From NCBI RefSeq assembly GCF_002210295.1, contig NZ_MWQH01000007.1, positions 100,390 to 164,389 of the forward strand: DNA of 64,000 nucleotides, in the 5' to 3' direction. Position 1 is the first letter of the stretch, and every line of letters begins with the position of its first letter. This DNA comes from Fibrobacter sp. UWB5 (GTDB taxonomy: Bacteria > Fibrobacterota > Fibrobacteria > Fibrobacterales > Fibrobacteraceae). Positions 1 through 7,521 of this stretch are shown here, one piece after another. The position numbers and the translations under genes were made by a program. The notes under the pieces were generated by a model that saw only the letters and a list, made by a program, of their open reading frames with translations, had not been told where the DNA came from and searched no databases.

Positions 1-450
1 GGTGTAGATCCAGAAGTATCTGCGGGTATAGACATTGTTTGCAGAGATGTCAAAAATAATCGGGACGAAATTGTTGATGATGACAAGGACTACCCCGAGT
101 ACGACGATGAAACCGAGAATGTTGCGGTGCGCGATCGAAAAACGGAAGTTCAAGTGCTCTGCAAGGAATAGAAGCCAGAAAAAGCAGCTGAACATGTTGG
201 TGAGGTATAGAAGATCGTTGCCGCCGTAAACGACGATGCGGGCGATTGTTCCAAGGCGACCGTCTGCAGTGTAGGCAATGGGGTCTAGGACACAGGTACA
301 GAACGTGAAGAAGAGTAACAGCTGAAGGTAGGCGTTCTCGGATCCTCTTTCACGAAAGCGCCAAACGTTGCCTGCCATTAAAACGGCAAGTAACACAATC
401 CCGAATATATTTGTTGCGTAAACCGCTGTAAGTTCAAAAGTCGGTTCCAT
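1..450 (-). CDS. Membrane-anchored diguanylate cyclase paralogue, N-terminal part only (cut by window edge)
   Basis: An open frame of 150 codons starts at ATG 450 and runs off the left edge, so only the N-terminal membrane part is visible. The protein is hydrophobic with several predicted membrane segments. It aligns along its length with the N-terminal half of the diguanylate cyclase just to its right: shared stretches include YATNIFGIVLLAV against YVANIIGIILLAV, and a common DPI(A/S)YT motif. The two are therefore tandem paralogues on the same strand, about 100 bp apart. A C-terminal GGDEF domain is inferred from the paralogue and is not in the window. Confidence 0.85.
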   Translation of the reverse strand, partial: MEPTFELTAVYATNIFGIVLLAVLMAGNVWRFRERGSENAYLQLLLFFTFCTCVLDPIAYTADGRLGTIARIVVYGGNDLLYLTNMFSCFFWLLFLAEHLNFRFSIAHRNILGFIVVLGVVLVIINNFVPIIFDISANNVYTRRYFWIYT

Positions 451-511
451 ACGATTCCCCATCCTTAATATAATATCTTTTTCGTAAAAAAGGTAATAAA
501 TATGTAAGATA

Positions 512-545
512 CCGCTTTCGTGTGATACCGTGTAATACAAAGCGG
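512..545. other. Dyad between the two diguanylate cyclase genes
   Basis: Arms CCGCTTT and AAAGCGG flank a 20-nt spacer in which GTGTGATAC and GTGTAATAC repeat. A short T run follows on the plus strand. It lies just after the stop of the 551-1711 gene, so it may act as a terminator or mRNA 3' end, but the U tract on the minus strand is weak. Confidence 0.4.
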
Positions 546-550
546 ACTTT

Positions 551-1711
551 TTAGTGCTTTCTGCGATCTAGAACCCTATGGGAGGCGTAAAAGGCCTTCT
601 TGTTCTCGTACATGCGGGAGTCGATGGTATTGATGAAGCTGTCGACGCTTTCTTCTTTGAGGTTTAGCTTGTGCGAACCGATAGATGCGGTTAGCTTGTA
701 AGGCTTTTCGCTATCTTGGTTGTATTTCTCAAAAAGCTTCTGTATTCTGTCGATGTAGGTCTGGGTCTCGGAGTCGTCTTGTGTATTGATGAGGATGATA
801 AATTCGTCGCCTGCGTAGCGGATGACGATTCCGTGGCTGCCAACGGCCCTTTGTAGAATTCTTGTCGTGGCAATCAAGGCTTCGTCACCGATGGAGTGGC
901 CCAGGTCGTCGTTGATTTTCTTGAAGCCGTTCAGGTCGAGCATGAGGCCCGTGATGCTTTGCTTGTTCGGGCGCTTTGCGAATTTATTGAGCTTGTAGTC
1001 CAGATAGGCCCGGTTGAAAATGCCTGTGAGCGCATCGCGGTAGATCATTTCGTTTTGCAGGCTTGCGAGAATTCCTGCAATCGAAATGGCGATGCTTGTT
1101 GGAACAACGGAGATGCCGTAAAAGAGGGATTGGATGACTCCGCCTAAAAGGATGGGAACGATGTACACCCAAATGGGGAAAAACTTGAGGATGCCGCCGT
1201 TTCTCTTGCTCTTGTAGTAAGTGATAAGGCTGTTGATGACAAGAAGGTAATCGATGATCAAGAAGAAGAAATAAAACTTTTCGCGGGAGTAAAGATTGTC
1301 TGCGTCGATCGAGAAGACAATGGGATGGAAGAAGTTGATGACAAGAAGAAGCAAACCGATGGATACGGTCACGTTCAGCATGCGGCGGGTCTTTCTGGAC
1401 ATGCTGCCGTTCAGGTAGTAGGCGAGGAACCGGTTCCAGCAAAACACGGAAAGCATGTTAGCTGCAAAGAGCCAGGTGCTGGTGGCGTAGACGGCGATTT
1501 TCGGGAGGAGCCCCGGCAGGCCTTTCATGGTGTAAGAGATCGGGTCGGCAACGCAACTGAGCAAGGTGAGGAACATCATGGCCAGTAGATTCATGTTGGC
1601 ATGAGTCTTACTTTGCAGACGCCAGAGATTGCAGACGATCATGACGGCTAGCAAGATAATGCCGATGATGTTTGCAACGTAGATGCTCTCTAGATTGAAT
1701 AAAGGATTCAT
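551..1711 (-). CDS. Membrane-bound diguanylate cyclase (GGDEF)
   Basis: A 386-residue protein predicted to make the second messenger c-di-GMP from two GTP at the inner membrane. Residues 1-220 hold about seven hydrophobic segments forming an uncharacterised sensor. The GGDEF domain follows, starting at RDALTGIFNRAYLD. The active-site loop reads YAGDEF at about residues 299-304; AGDEF is a tolerated variant, so activity is likely. No clear RxxD inhibitory site was noticed before it. The start ATG at 1711 faces the next gene divergently across a 71-bp AT-rich gap. It is a tandem paralogue of the partial gene at 1-450. Confidence 0.9.
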   Translation of the reverse strand: MNPLFNLESIYVANIIGIILLAVMIVCNLWRLQSKTHANMNLLAMMFLTLLSCVADPISYTMKGLPGLLPKIAVYATSTWLFAANMLSVFCWNRFLAYYLNGSMSRKTRRMLNVTVSIGLLLLVINFFHPIVFSIDADNLYSREKFYFFFLIIDYLLVINSLITYYKSKRNGGILKFFPIWVYIVPILLGGVIQSLFYGISVVPTSIAISIAGILASLQNEMIYRDALTGIFNRAYLDYKLNKFAKRPNKQSITGLMLDLNGFKKINDDLGHSIGDEALIATTRILQRAVGSHGIVIRYAGDEFIILINTQDDSETQTYIDRIQKLFEKYNQDSEKPYKLTASIGSHKLNLKEESVDSFINTIDSRMYENKKAFYASHRVLDRRKH

Positions 1712-1782
1712 TGTATTAAACCCGATAGCTCTTTAATTATAGATAATATTTTTGTATCTTTTTGGTAAAATTGGAGTAGCTC

Positions 1783-3123
1783 ATGTCTAAATTAATGCGT
1801 TCTATTTCGGGTATCCGCGGAATCGTGGGTGATACCCTTACCCCTCAAGTTCTTAAGAGCCATGTGAGTGCCTTTTTGCAGATTACCAAGGCCAAGCGTG
1901 TGGTGATCGGCCGCGATAGCCGCCCCACTGGCGATGCCATTAGCCAGTTCGTGGCAGGCATTTGCCGCCTGTCGGGCGTGGACGTTGTGGAAGTCGGCCT
2001 TTCGACGACGCCCTCGGTCGAAATCCTCACGACCGAACTCAAGGCAGATGCCGGTATCATCATTACCGCAAGCCACAATCCGCTGGAATGGAACGCTCTC
2101 AAGTTCTTGAACAACAAGGGCCTGTTCCTGGGTCCCGATGACGTGAAGAAGTTGTTCGAATTGGCCGATGCCGATAACTTCCAGTATCCGGATTACCGCG
2201 GCATGGGCAAGTATGAATTCATGAAGGATGCCGATGGCGTTCACGTCGATGGCACATTGAAGATCCCGTTCGTGGATGTCGAAGCCATTAAGGCCAAGCA
2301 CTTTAAGGTGGCAGTGGATGCCGTGAACGGCGCCGGCAGCTACATTGTGCCGCGCCTGTTGGAACAGCTCGGTTGCGAAGTGGTGCGTGTGCACTGCGAA
2401 CCCGATGGCACCTTCCCGCGCGGTGCCGAACCGATTCCTGAAAACCTGGGCGACCTGCGCAAGGCCGTGAAGGATAACGGCTGCGCTGTCGGCTTTGCCG
2501 TGGACCCCGATGCAGACCGCTGCGCCCTTGTGGATGGCCTTGGCCAGAGCATTGGCGAAGAATACACGCTCGCTATTGCAACTGAAGAAGTGCTTAGCCA
2601 GAAGAAGGGTAGTGTATGCGTTAATTTGTCTACAAGCCGCATGAACGAAGACGTTGCCGAAAAGTACGGCTGCGAATTCAGCCGCGCCAAGGTGGGCGAA
2701 ATCAACGTGAGCCTGCAGATGATCGAAAAGGGCTGCGTGATCGGTGGCGAAGGTAACGGCGGCGTGATTCTGCCGGCACTCCACTACGGTCGCGATTCCT
2801 TGGTGGCAGCCGCTCTCGTGCTCAGCTGGATGGCTCACCATAACGGCGGCCCGGAAAAGTTCGTTGCCGAAAATCCGTCTTACGCCATGCCCAAGAAGAA
2901 ATTCGAACTCGGCGACAAGAAGGTCGCAGACATCTTGCCGAAGGTCAAGGCAGAATTCGCCGGCTGGACCATGGATGAACGCGACGGCCTGTGGCTCGGT
3001 CACGAAAAGTCCTGGGTGCATGTGCGCGCCAGCAATACGGAGCCGGTTATTCGCGTGATTGCAGAAGCACCGACTGCGGCTGAGGCCGAAAGCCTGTGCA
3101 GCCGCGTAGAAAAACTTATATAG
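1783..3123 (+). CDS. glmM: Phosphoglucosamine mutase / phosphomannomutase (alpha-D-phosphohexomutase)
   Basis: A 446-residue cytoplasmic enzyme moving phosphate between C6 and C1 of a hexose or glucosamine phosphate, feeding cell-wall or nucleotide-sugar synthesis. All four family signatures are visible: the phosphoserine loop TASHNPLEWN near residue 95, the metal loop DPDADR near 241, the sugar-specificity loop GEGNGG near 321, and the phosphate-binding loop RASNTEPVIR near 415. Length is typical. The loop resembles the GlmM/ManB type more than PGM, but substrate cannot be decided from sequence alone. It is a single-gene unit with a terminator at 3241-3266. Confidence 0.88.
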   Translation: MSKLMRSISGIRGIVGDTLTPQVLKSHVSAFLQITKAKRVVIGRDSRPTGDAISQFVAGICRLSGVDVVEVGLSTTPSVEILTTELKADAGIIITASHNPLEWNALKFLNNKGLFLGPDDVKKLFELADADNFQYPDYRGMGKYEFMKDADGVHVDGTLKIPFVDVEAIKAKHFKVAVDAVNGAGSYIVPRLLEQLGCEVVRVHCEPDGTFPRGAEPIPENLGDLRKAVKDNGCAVGFAVDPDADRCALVDGLGQSIGEEYTLAIATEEVLSQKKGSVCVNLSTSRMNEDVAEKYGCEFSRAKVGEINVSLQMIEKGCVIGGEGNGGVILPALHYGRDSLVAAALVLSWMAHHNGGPEKFVAENPSYAMPKKKFELGDKKVADILPKVKAEFAGWTMDERDGLWLGHEKSWVHVRASNTEPVIRVIAEAPTAAEAESLCSRVEKLI

Positions 3124-3135
3124 TCTTCGCTATGC

Positions 3136-3187
3136 GGCGTTACTCGCCCCCTCACGTACGACTTAGTACGCTACGGGGGCTCGCGCC
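3136..3187. repeat. REP-like nested inverted repeat
   Basis: Three nested complementary pairs occur in order: GGCG/CGCC outside, GCCCCC/GGGGGC in the middle and GTAC/GTAC around an ACGACTTAGTA-type core. It lies between the mutase stop and its terminator and is GC-rich relative to its surroundings. It looks like a dispersed intergenic repeat, but only one copy was noticed here. Confidence 0.4.
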
Positions 3188-3240
3188 TGGCCTAGCTTGA
3201 CTCTCTAAGTTTTTCTTTGATTCATGTATGTGATAATTTA

Positions 3241-3266
3241 GAGCCCGCTTTATGCGGGCTTTTTTG
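3241..3266 (+). terminator. Rho-independent terminator of the mutase gene
   Basis: AGCCCGC/GCGGGCT stem with a short loop, followed by six T. Confidence 0.85.
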
Positions 3267-3294
3267 CGTTAGGGCTGAGCGGTCTACCGTGAGC

Positions 3295-3322
3295 AAAAAG
3301 CCCCAGGCGTTAAGCTGGGGCT
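3295..3322 (-). terminator. Rho-independent terminator of the first esterase gene
   Basis: Read on the minus strand: AGCCCCAG/CTGGGGCT-type stem followed by TTTTT, just after the esterase stop at 3378. Confidence 0.8.
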
Positions 3323-3377
3323 GTTGCGAGAGCGAGGCGATATCACATTCTGGTTTATGCGATAGAGCCGAGCGGTC

Positions 3378-4898
3378 TTAGAACTGTTCGAAGAACTTGT
3401 GTACCTCTTCCGGCACCCACGTGCTTTCCCAGTTCCAGCCCACGCCCATGTTACCGGTGTCGTGAGCAGTCCATTGGTGGTCACCCGGCCAGCTGCACCA
3501 CTTGACGGGGAAGCGTTCATCCACATTCTTGAAGTCGTAGCAGACGTGGCCCGTATTGCCGCTCACTTCTTGCGGCTTTTCGGAACTGGCGTCGGTGAAG
3601 TCGCCGTTTGCGTCGGCCTTGCCGTTACGCTTCAGAATACGCGGGAGGGCGCTGTTCTTGGCGCGGCTGTAATCGCAGCGGCCGTCATTCTTGCCATGGA
3701 CATTCATCCAAGCAATCGGCAGGTTCTTCATGTTGTTGCCTTCGGGCAGCCAGATGTTGTAATCGGCCACGGCGTAGGTGGCGGCGGCACGCACGCGGCT
3801 CTGCATGTCTTGCATCAGGGAGTAGCTGAACATGGCGCCGTAGCTGAAGCCCGTAATGAACACGCGGCTCGTGTCGATACAGTAGTTCTCGTTCAGGGTG
3901 GTGAGCGTCTGGGCGAAGAAGTCATGGTCGCCCTGGCCCTTGTTCCACAGGCCGCCAATGGCGTCGAGCGAGACAAAGATGTAGTCGCCGTTCTTGTCGA
4001 GCACCTGCTGGCCGTAATACGGAGTGGGATGGTCGTAGTCGGCGGCGTGGTGCACGAAGTCTTCGCCGCTGCTACCGTAGCAGTGCAATGCGAACAGAAC
4101 CTTGTGCGGTTTCGTGTTGTCGTAATTCTTGGGCAAGGTGATAAAGTATTTGCGGCTGTCGCTGCCTACCTGTATCTGGAACTGGTCGCCATTTTCGACG
4201 CTCTTGACTTTTTGCAACTTGGAGTTGCTGCCGCAGCCCTTACTCGGGGTCGGCGAGTTGCCGAGTGCGTAACCGAACTTGAATGTTTCTTCGGTAGACA
4301 CTTCGTTCATCTTGATCGTGACCGTCGTATCGAGATTCGGGAGGTAGACCTTCACGGTTTCGTAGCCTTCGAAGGCCACGCTCAAGGTGTCCTTGTCGGC
4401 GCCGTCGACTTTCATGAGGGCGTTTCGATTTTGCTTGAAGGAACCCGAATAGTTGCCCGTGGCGTTAAAGCGGATGGTTTCCTGTGCCGAGCCGAGCTTG
4501 ACGCGGGCGAGGTAAGTGCCCTGCGATTCGATGACGGAATTCAAGTCCATGGAACCCGAACCCTGCAAGGTCTGTGCGAATACCTGGTTTCCGACCAAGT
4601 CAAAAACCTTGACCTGTACCGGGGAGTTCCCGTTTTGAGAGAAATTCAAGACACCGTTGGTAAGGCTAAAGCTACCGGCGCTACGAACTGCGTTCAAATG
4701 GGCCGATTCTTCCTTGAAGGTAAATTTGCCTTGTTCGTCGGTGGTGGTGGCCTTGTTCTTCTTGACGAGCTTTACGTCGGCCCCTTGAATGGCCTTGCCG
4801 TCTTTAGTGGTAACAGTGCCGTTTAATGTATAGGCAGATGCGTAGCCGCAGAAGGCCAAAAGGCATGCTGCCGTAAATAGATTAGGTGTATTCATCAT
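3378..4898 (-). CDS. Secreted CE1-like esterase (feruloyl/acetyl-xylan esterase type) with N-terminal CarboxypepD_reg and sorting-like domains
   Basis: A 506-residue exported protein. A signal peptide ends near AYA-like residue 22. A carboxypeptidase-regulatory-like beta domain follows (YTLNGTVTTKDGKAIQGADV), then a FDLVGNQVF...GTYLARV module resembling type IX C-terminal sorting folds but placed internally. The C-terminal half is an alpha/beta-hydrolase of the LpqC/PHB-depolymerase-like CE1 type, with nucleophile elbow GFSYGAM near residue 351, a HGKND acid region and a late GDHQWTAH histidine. Likely role: cleaving ester side chains of plant xylan. It is a close tandem paralogue of the next gene. 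The substrate is inferred. Confidence 0.85.
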   Translation of the reverse strand: MMNTPNLFTAACLLAFCGYASAYTLNGTVTTKDGKAIQGADVKLVKKNKATTTDEQGKFTFKEESAHLNAVRSAGSFSLTNGVLNFSQNGNSPVQVKVFDLVGNQVFAQTLQGSGSMDLNSVIESQGTYLARVKLGSAQETIRFNATGNYSGSFKQNRNALMKVDGADKDTLSVAFEGYETVKVYLPNLDTTVTIKMNEVSTEETFKFGYALGNSPTPSKGCGSNSKLQKVKSVENGDQFQIQVGSDSRKYFITLPKNYDNTKPHKVLFALHCYGSSGEDFVHHAADYDHPTPYYGQQVLDKNGDYIFVSLDAIGGLWNKGQGDHDFFAQTLTTLNENYCIDTSRVFITGFSYGAMFSYSLMQDMQSRVRAAATYAVADYNIWLPEGNNMKNLPIAWMNVHGKNDGRCDYSRAKNSALPRILKRNGKADANGDFTDASSEKPQEVSGNTGHVCYDFKNVDERFPVKWCSWPGDHQWTAHDTGNMGVGWNWESTWVPEEVHKFFEQF

Positions 4899-4976
4899 GA
4901 CTCCTTTTTTTCACCAGACCTTCTTATAAATTAATCCGAAATGCGATGAAAGTCGCAAGGAAAAACGCCCTGCCCG

Positions 4977-4991
4977 TGGACGATTTATCTA
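4977..4991 (-). promoter_or_regulatory. Degenerate copy of the hemicellulase palindrome, first esterase promoter
   Basis: On the minus strand it reads TAGAT-AAATC-GTCCA. Its gene-proximal edge (4977) is 44 nt before TAATTT (4933-4928), the same spacing as the perfect sites at 33667 and 44336. Confidence 0.55.
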
Positions 4992-5033
4992 CAAAATGAT
5001 TTTTACCGAAGGGTGCCCGAGGGCTGCTATAAC

Positions 5034-5064
5034 AAAAGGGCGTACCGTTGATGGTACGCCCTTG
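5034..5064 (-). terminator. Rho-independent terminator of the second esterase gene
   Basis: Minus strand AAGGGCGTACC/GGTACGCCCTT stem followed by TTG-TT; directly after the stop at 5091. Confidence 0.8.
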
Positions 5065-5090
5065 AGGTTGGAGTGTGTGTGTAGGAAATT

Positions 5091-6626
5091 TTAGAACTGT
5101 TCGAAGAACTTGTGGACTTCTTCGGGTACCCAGGTTTCCTGCCAGCCGGCACCGACGTTCATGCTGCCGTTGTCGTGGGCGGTCCACTGGTGTCCACCCG
5201 GCCAGCTGCACCACTTGACCGGGAAGCGTTCGTCGACGGTCTTGAAGTCGTAGCAGACGTGTCCGGTGTTGCCGTTCACTTCGGTCGGCTTTTCGGAGCT
5301 TGCGTCAGTGAACTTGCCGTCTGCACCGGGCTTACCGTTGTTCTTCAGGATTCGCGGAAGAGCGCTGTTCTTGGCGCGGTCATAGCTGCACATCTGGTCG
5401 TTCTTACCGTGCACGCCCATCCAGGCGATCGGCTTACCCGTGTTGGACGGGAGCCAAATGTTGTAGTCGGCGGTAGCATACACAGCCACAGCGCGGAGGC
5501 GGTCCTGCATGTGCTGGGCGAGAGAGTTCGTGAACATGGCGCCGAAGCTGAAGCCCGTTGCGAACACGCGGGTGGTATCGACGCAGTAGTTGTCCTGGAT
5601 CGTCGTAATCATCTGGTTGACGAAATCGTGGTCTTCCTGTCCGTTCCAAGTACCATTGTCATTACCCTGCGGAGCGGCGAAGATGTAGTCGCCGTTCTTG
5701 TCCAGGTTCTGCTGGCCATAGTACGGAGTCGGATGGTCATAGTCCGGAGAATGGTGCACGAAGTCTTCGGCCTTGGAACCCATGCAGTGGTTTGCAATGA
5801 GAACCTTGTGCGGCTTGGAGTTGTCGTAGTTCTTCGGCAAGGTGAGGAAGAAGATACGGTTTTTGCCGCCGACGTTGATCTGGAACTTCTGACCGTTTTC
5901 GACGGAACCGATCGAGTTGATGGAAGAATTCTTGCCGCAACCCTTACTCGGACGCGGAGTGTTCTTCAAGGCGTAACCGAAGGCGAATGTTTCTTCGTCA
6001 CCCGAGCCCGGATTCACGGAGGAACCAGCTTCTGTGAGTTTGATGCTCACGGTTGTGTCGAGGTTCGGAAGGTACGTCTTGTAGGTGTTGTAACCTTCGA
6101 AGGCGACGCTCAAGGTGTCCTTGTCGTTAGACAGTCTTGCGAGAGCCTTGTGGCCCTGCATGGCGGAACCCGAGAAGTTGCCGGAGGCGTTGAAGCGGAT
6201 CGTTTCCTGTGCGGAACCGAGCTTGACGCGGGCGAGGTAGGTGCCCTGGGCTTCGATAACGGAATTCAGGTCCACGGAACCGGAACCCTGGAAGGTCTGT
6301 GCGAAGACCTGGTTACCGACCATGTCGAAAATCTTGACTTGAACCGGGGTGTTACCATTCTGGGTGAAATTCAAGACACCGTTGGTGACGCTGAAGCCGC
6401 CGGCGCTACGAGCCTGCGTAAGGCCGATCGTTTCTTCTTTGAAGGTGAATTTTCCCTGGGCGTCCGTGGTGGTGGACTTGTTTTTCTTGATGAGCTTGAC
6501 GTCTGCACCCTGGATAGCCTTGCCATCCTTATCGGTAACGGTTCCGCTCAATGTATATGCTGAAGCGCTGCTGCACAATGCAGCGACAAGTGCTGCTGAC
6601 AACAGCGTAGAGAACTGTTTTCCCAT
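5091..6626 (-). CDS. Secreted CE1-like esterase, tandem paralogue
   Basis: A 511-residue exported esterase with the same architecture as its neighbour: signal peptide (cleavage near SSASA), CarboxypepD_reg-like domain, internal FDMVGNQVF...GTYLARV module, then an alpha/beta-hydrolase with GFSFGAM elbow, HGKND and GGHQWTAH. The start was set at ATG 6626 because AAAAAGGAG lies just upstream and a signal peptide begins there; an open extension back to 6797 has no coding character. The two copies are very similar through the catalytic part, so they arose by recent duplication. The gene has its own palindrome-bearing promoter. Confidence 0.87.
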   Translation of the reverse strand: MGKQFSTLLSAALVAALCSSASAYTLSGTVTDKDGKAIQGADVKLIKKNKSTTTDAQGKFTFKEETIGLTQARSAGGFSVTNGVLNFTQNGNTPVQVKIFDMVGNQVFAQTFQGSGSVDLNSVIEAQGTYLARVKLGSAQETIRFNASGNFSGSAMQGHKALARLSNDKDTLSVAFEGYNTYKTYLPNLDTTVSIKLTEAGSSVNPGSGDEETFAFGYALKNTPRPSKGCGKNSSINSIGSVENGQKFQINVGGKNRIFFLTLPKNYDNSKPHKVLIANHCMGSKAEDFVHHSPDYDHPTPYYGQQNLDKNGDYIFAAPQGNDNGTWNGQEDHDFVNQMITTIQDNYCVDTTRVFATGFSFGAMFTNSLAQHMQDRLRAVAVYATADYNIWLPSNTGKPIAWMGVHGKNDQMCSYDRAKNSALPRILKNNGKPGADGKFTDASSEKPTEVNGNTGHVCYDFKTVDERFPVKWCSWPGGHQWTAHDNGSMNVGAGWQETWVPEEVHKFFEQF

Positions 6627-6724
6627 ACTTACTCCTTTTTTGGCCCAAATACACTCTTTAAGCCTCATTGCCCTTAAAAATATATTCCGCGGGGTAAATT
6701 GTTCCGGAAAAAGCAAAGGGCTCA

Positions 6725-6739
6725 TTGACAAACTGTCCA
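6725..6739 (-). promoter_or_regulatory. Hemicellulase palindrome, second esterase promoter
   Basis: Plus strand TTGAC-AAACT-GTCCA. Gene-proximal edge 6725 is 43 nt before TATTTT (6682-6677) on the minus strand. This is a mixed half-site form (TTGAC and TGGAC). Confidence 0.65.
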
Positions 6740-6756
6740 TAACAAAAAGTTTACAC

Positions 6757-6785
6757 AAAAAAGACCCCTTTCGGGGCCTTTTTTG
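6757..6785. terminator. Bidirectional terminator between the Hsp20 gene and the esterase promoter
   Basis: AAGACCCC/GGGGCCTT stem with TTTC loop, A-run before and T-run after, so it can stop transcripts from either side. It would end the Hsp20 transcript. Confidence 0.7.
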
Positions 6786-6875
6786 GGGAAGGAGCATGAT
6801 GAAAAAGAGAAATTTTTACACGATTTCCGCCCTTTTGGAGGGCGTTTTTCGTGTTTTTTGACCCCGTTTTAGGGT

Positions 6876-7247
6876 TTAGTCGATCGTCAGTTTGCGGGCT
6901 GCTGCTGTCTGCTTTTTCGACAAGGTGAACGACAAGACGCCGTTTTCGAGGGAGACCTTGATGTTTTCGGTGTCGATATCGTCGGCCAGGCGGAAGCTGC
7001 GCTCGTAAGTGAACTTGCTTTCCTTGCGGTTACGCGTTGCCTTGACGGTGATGATGTTCTTTTCGACCTGGATGTCCAAGTCTTCCTTTTTAACGCCCGG
7101 GAGTTCCACTTCAAGCATGAAGCCGTTGTCGACTTCATAGTAGTCGGCCTTGGGCGTGTAGCTGCATTCGTTCTGGGCGTTGCAGGCGTTCAAGTTGTCA
7201 AGGAAGTTCTGGATACCGTAGAAAGTGCTCGGAATAAACTGTGTCAT
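6876..7247 (-). CDS. Hsp20 / alpha-crystallin small heat-shock protein
   Basis: A 123-residue cytoplasmic holdase chaperone. The alpha-crystallin domain covers about residues 30-123, with the conserved FMLEVELPGVKKEDLDI strand and the late ENGVLSFTLSK motif (A-x-x-x-n-GVL box). The start was set at ATG 7247, which has AGAGG upstream; the longer open frame to 7325 adds an unlikely basic extension. The gene is divergent from the MATE gene across 270 bp. No CIRCE element was seen. Confidence 0.92.
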   Translation of the reverse strand: MTQFIPSTFYGIQNFLDNLNACNAQNECSYTPKADYYEVDNGFMLEVELPGVKKEDLDIQVEKNIITVKATRNRKESKFTYERSFRLADDIDTENIKVSLENGVLSFTLSKKQTAAARKLTID

Positions 7248-7444
7248 AATTTTAACCTCTTTGGATGTGGGTCCAATCTTTGGCGGTTTGCCTCGGCTTG
7301 GCGCCCTGTTTTTGTTTACACCCACCTAATAGCAAAGACCGTGCCAATTCTGCAGGAGTTTTGGCCGTGAAAGAAGAAACGGGCTTTTCAGGAGCGAAAA
7401 GGAGGTGCCATCCCCGTTCCGGCATGACTTTGGGTACAAAAAGA

Positions 7445-7467
7445 AACGCCCTCTGTTTCAGGGGCGC
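7445..7467. other. Hairpin in the Hsp20-MATE divergent intergenic region
   Basis: CGCCC/GGGGCG arms around a 9-nt loop; on the minus strand it is followed by TTTCTTTTTG. The remaining 250 bp of this divergent gap shows only AT-rich promoter-like sequence (for example AAATTAGGG before the MATE start). Confidence 0.35.
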
Positions 7468-7521
7468 AACATCGGGTGTTTATTTTTGGAATTTTCCCGT
7501 TTTTTGTTAAATTAGGGATGA

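Noticed and set aside
1792..3021. Long open frame on the minus strand inside the mutase gene
   Set aside because: Antisense shadow of a GC-biased gene; no family motif, and the plus strand has all mutase signatures.
3399..4826. 475-codon open frame opposite the first esterase
   Set aside because: Shadow; the esterase has a signal peptide, catalytic triad and its own terminator.
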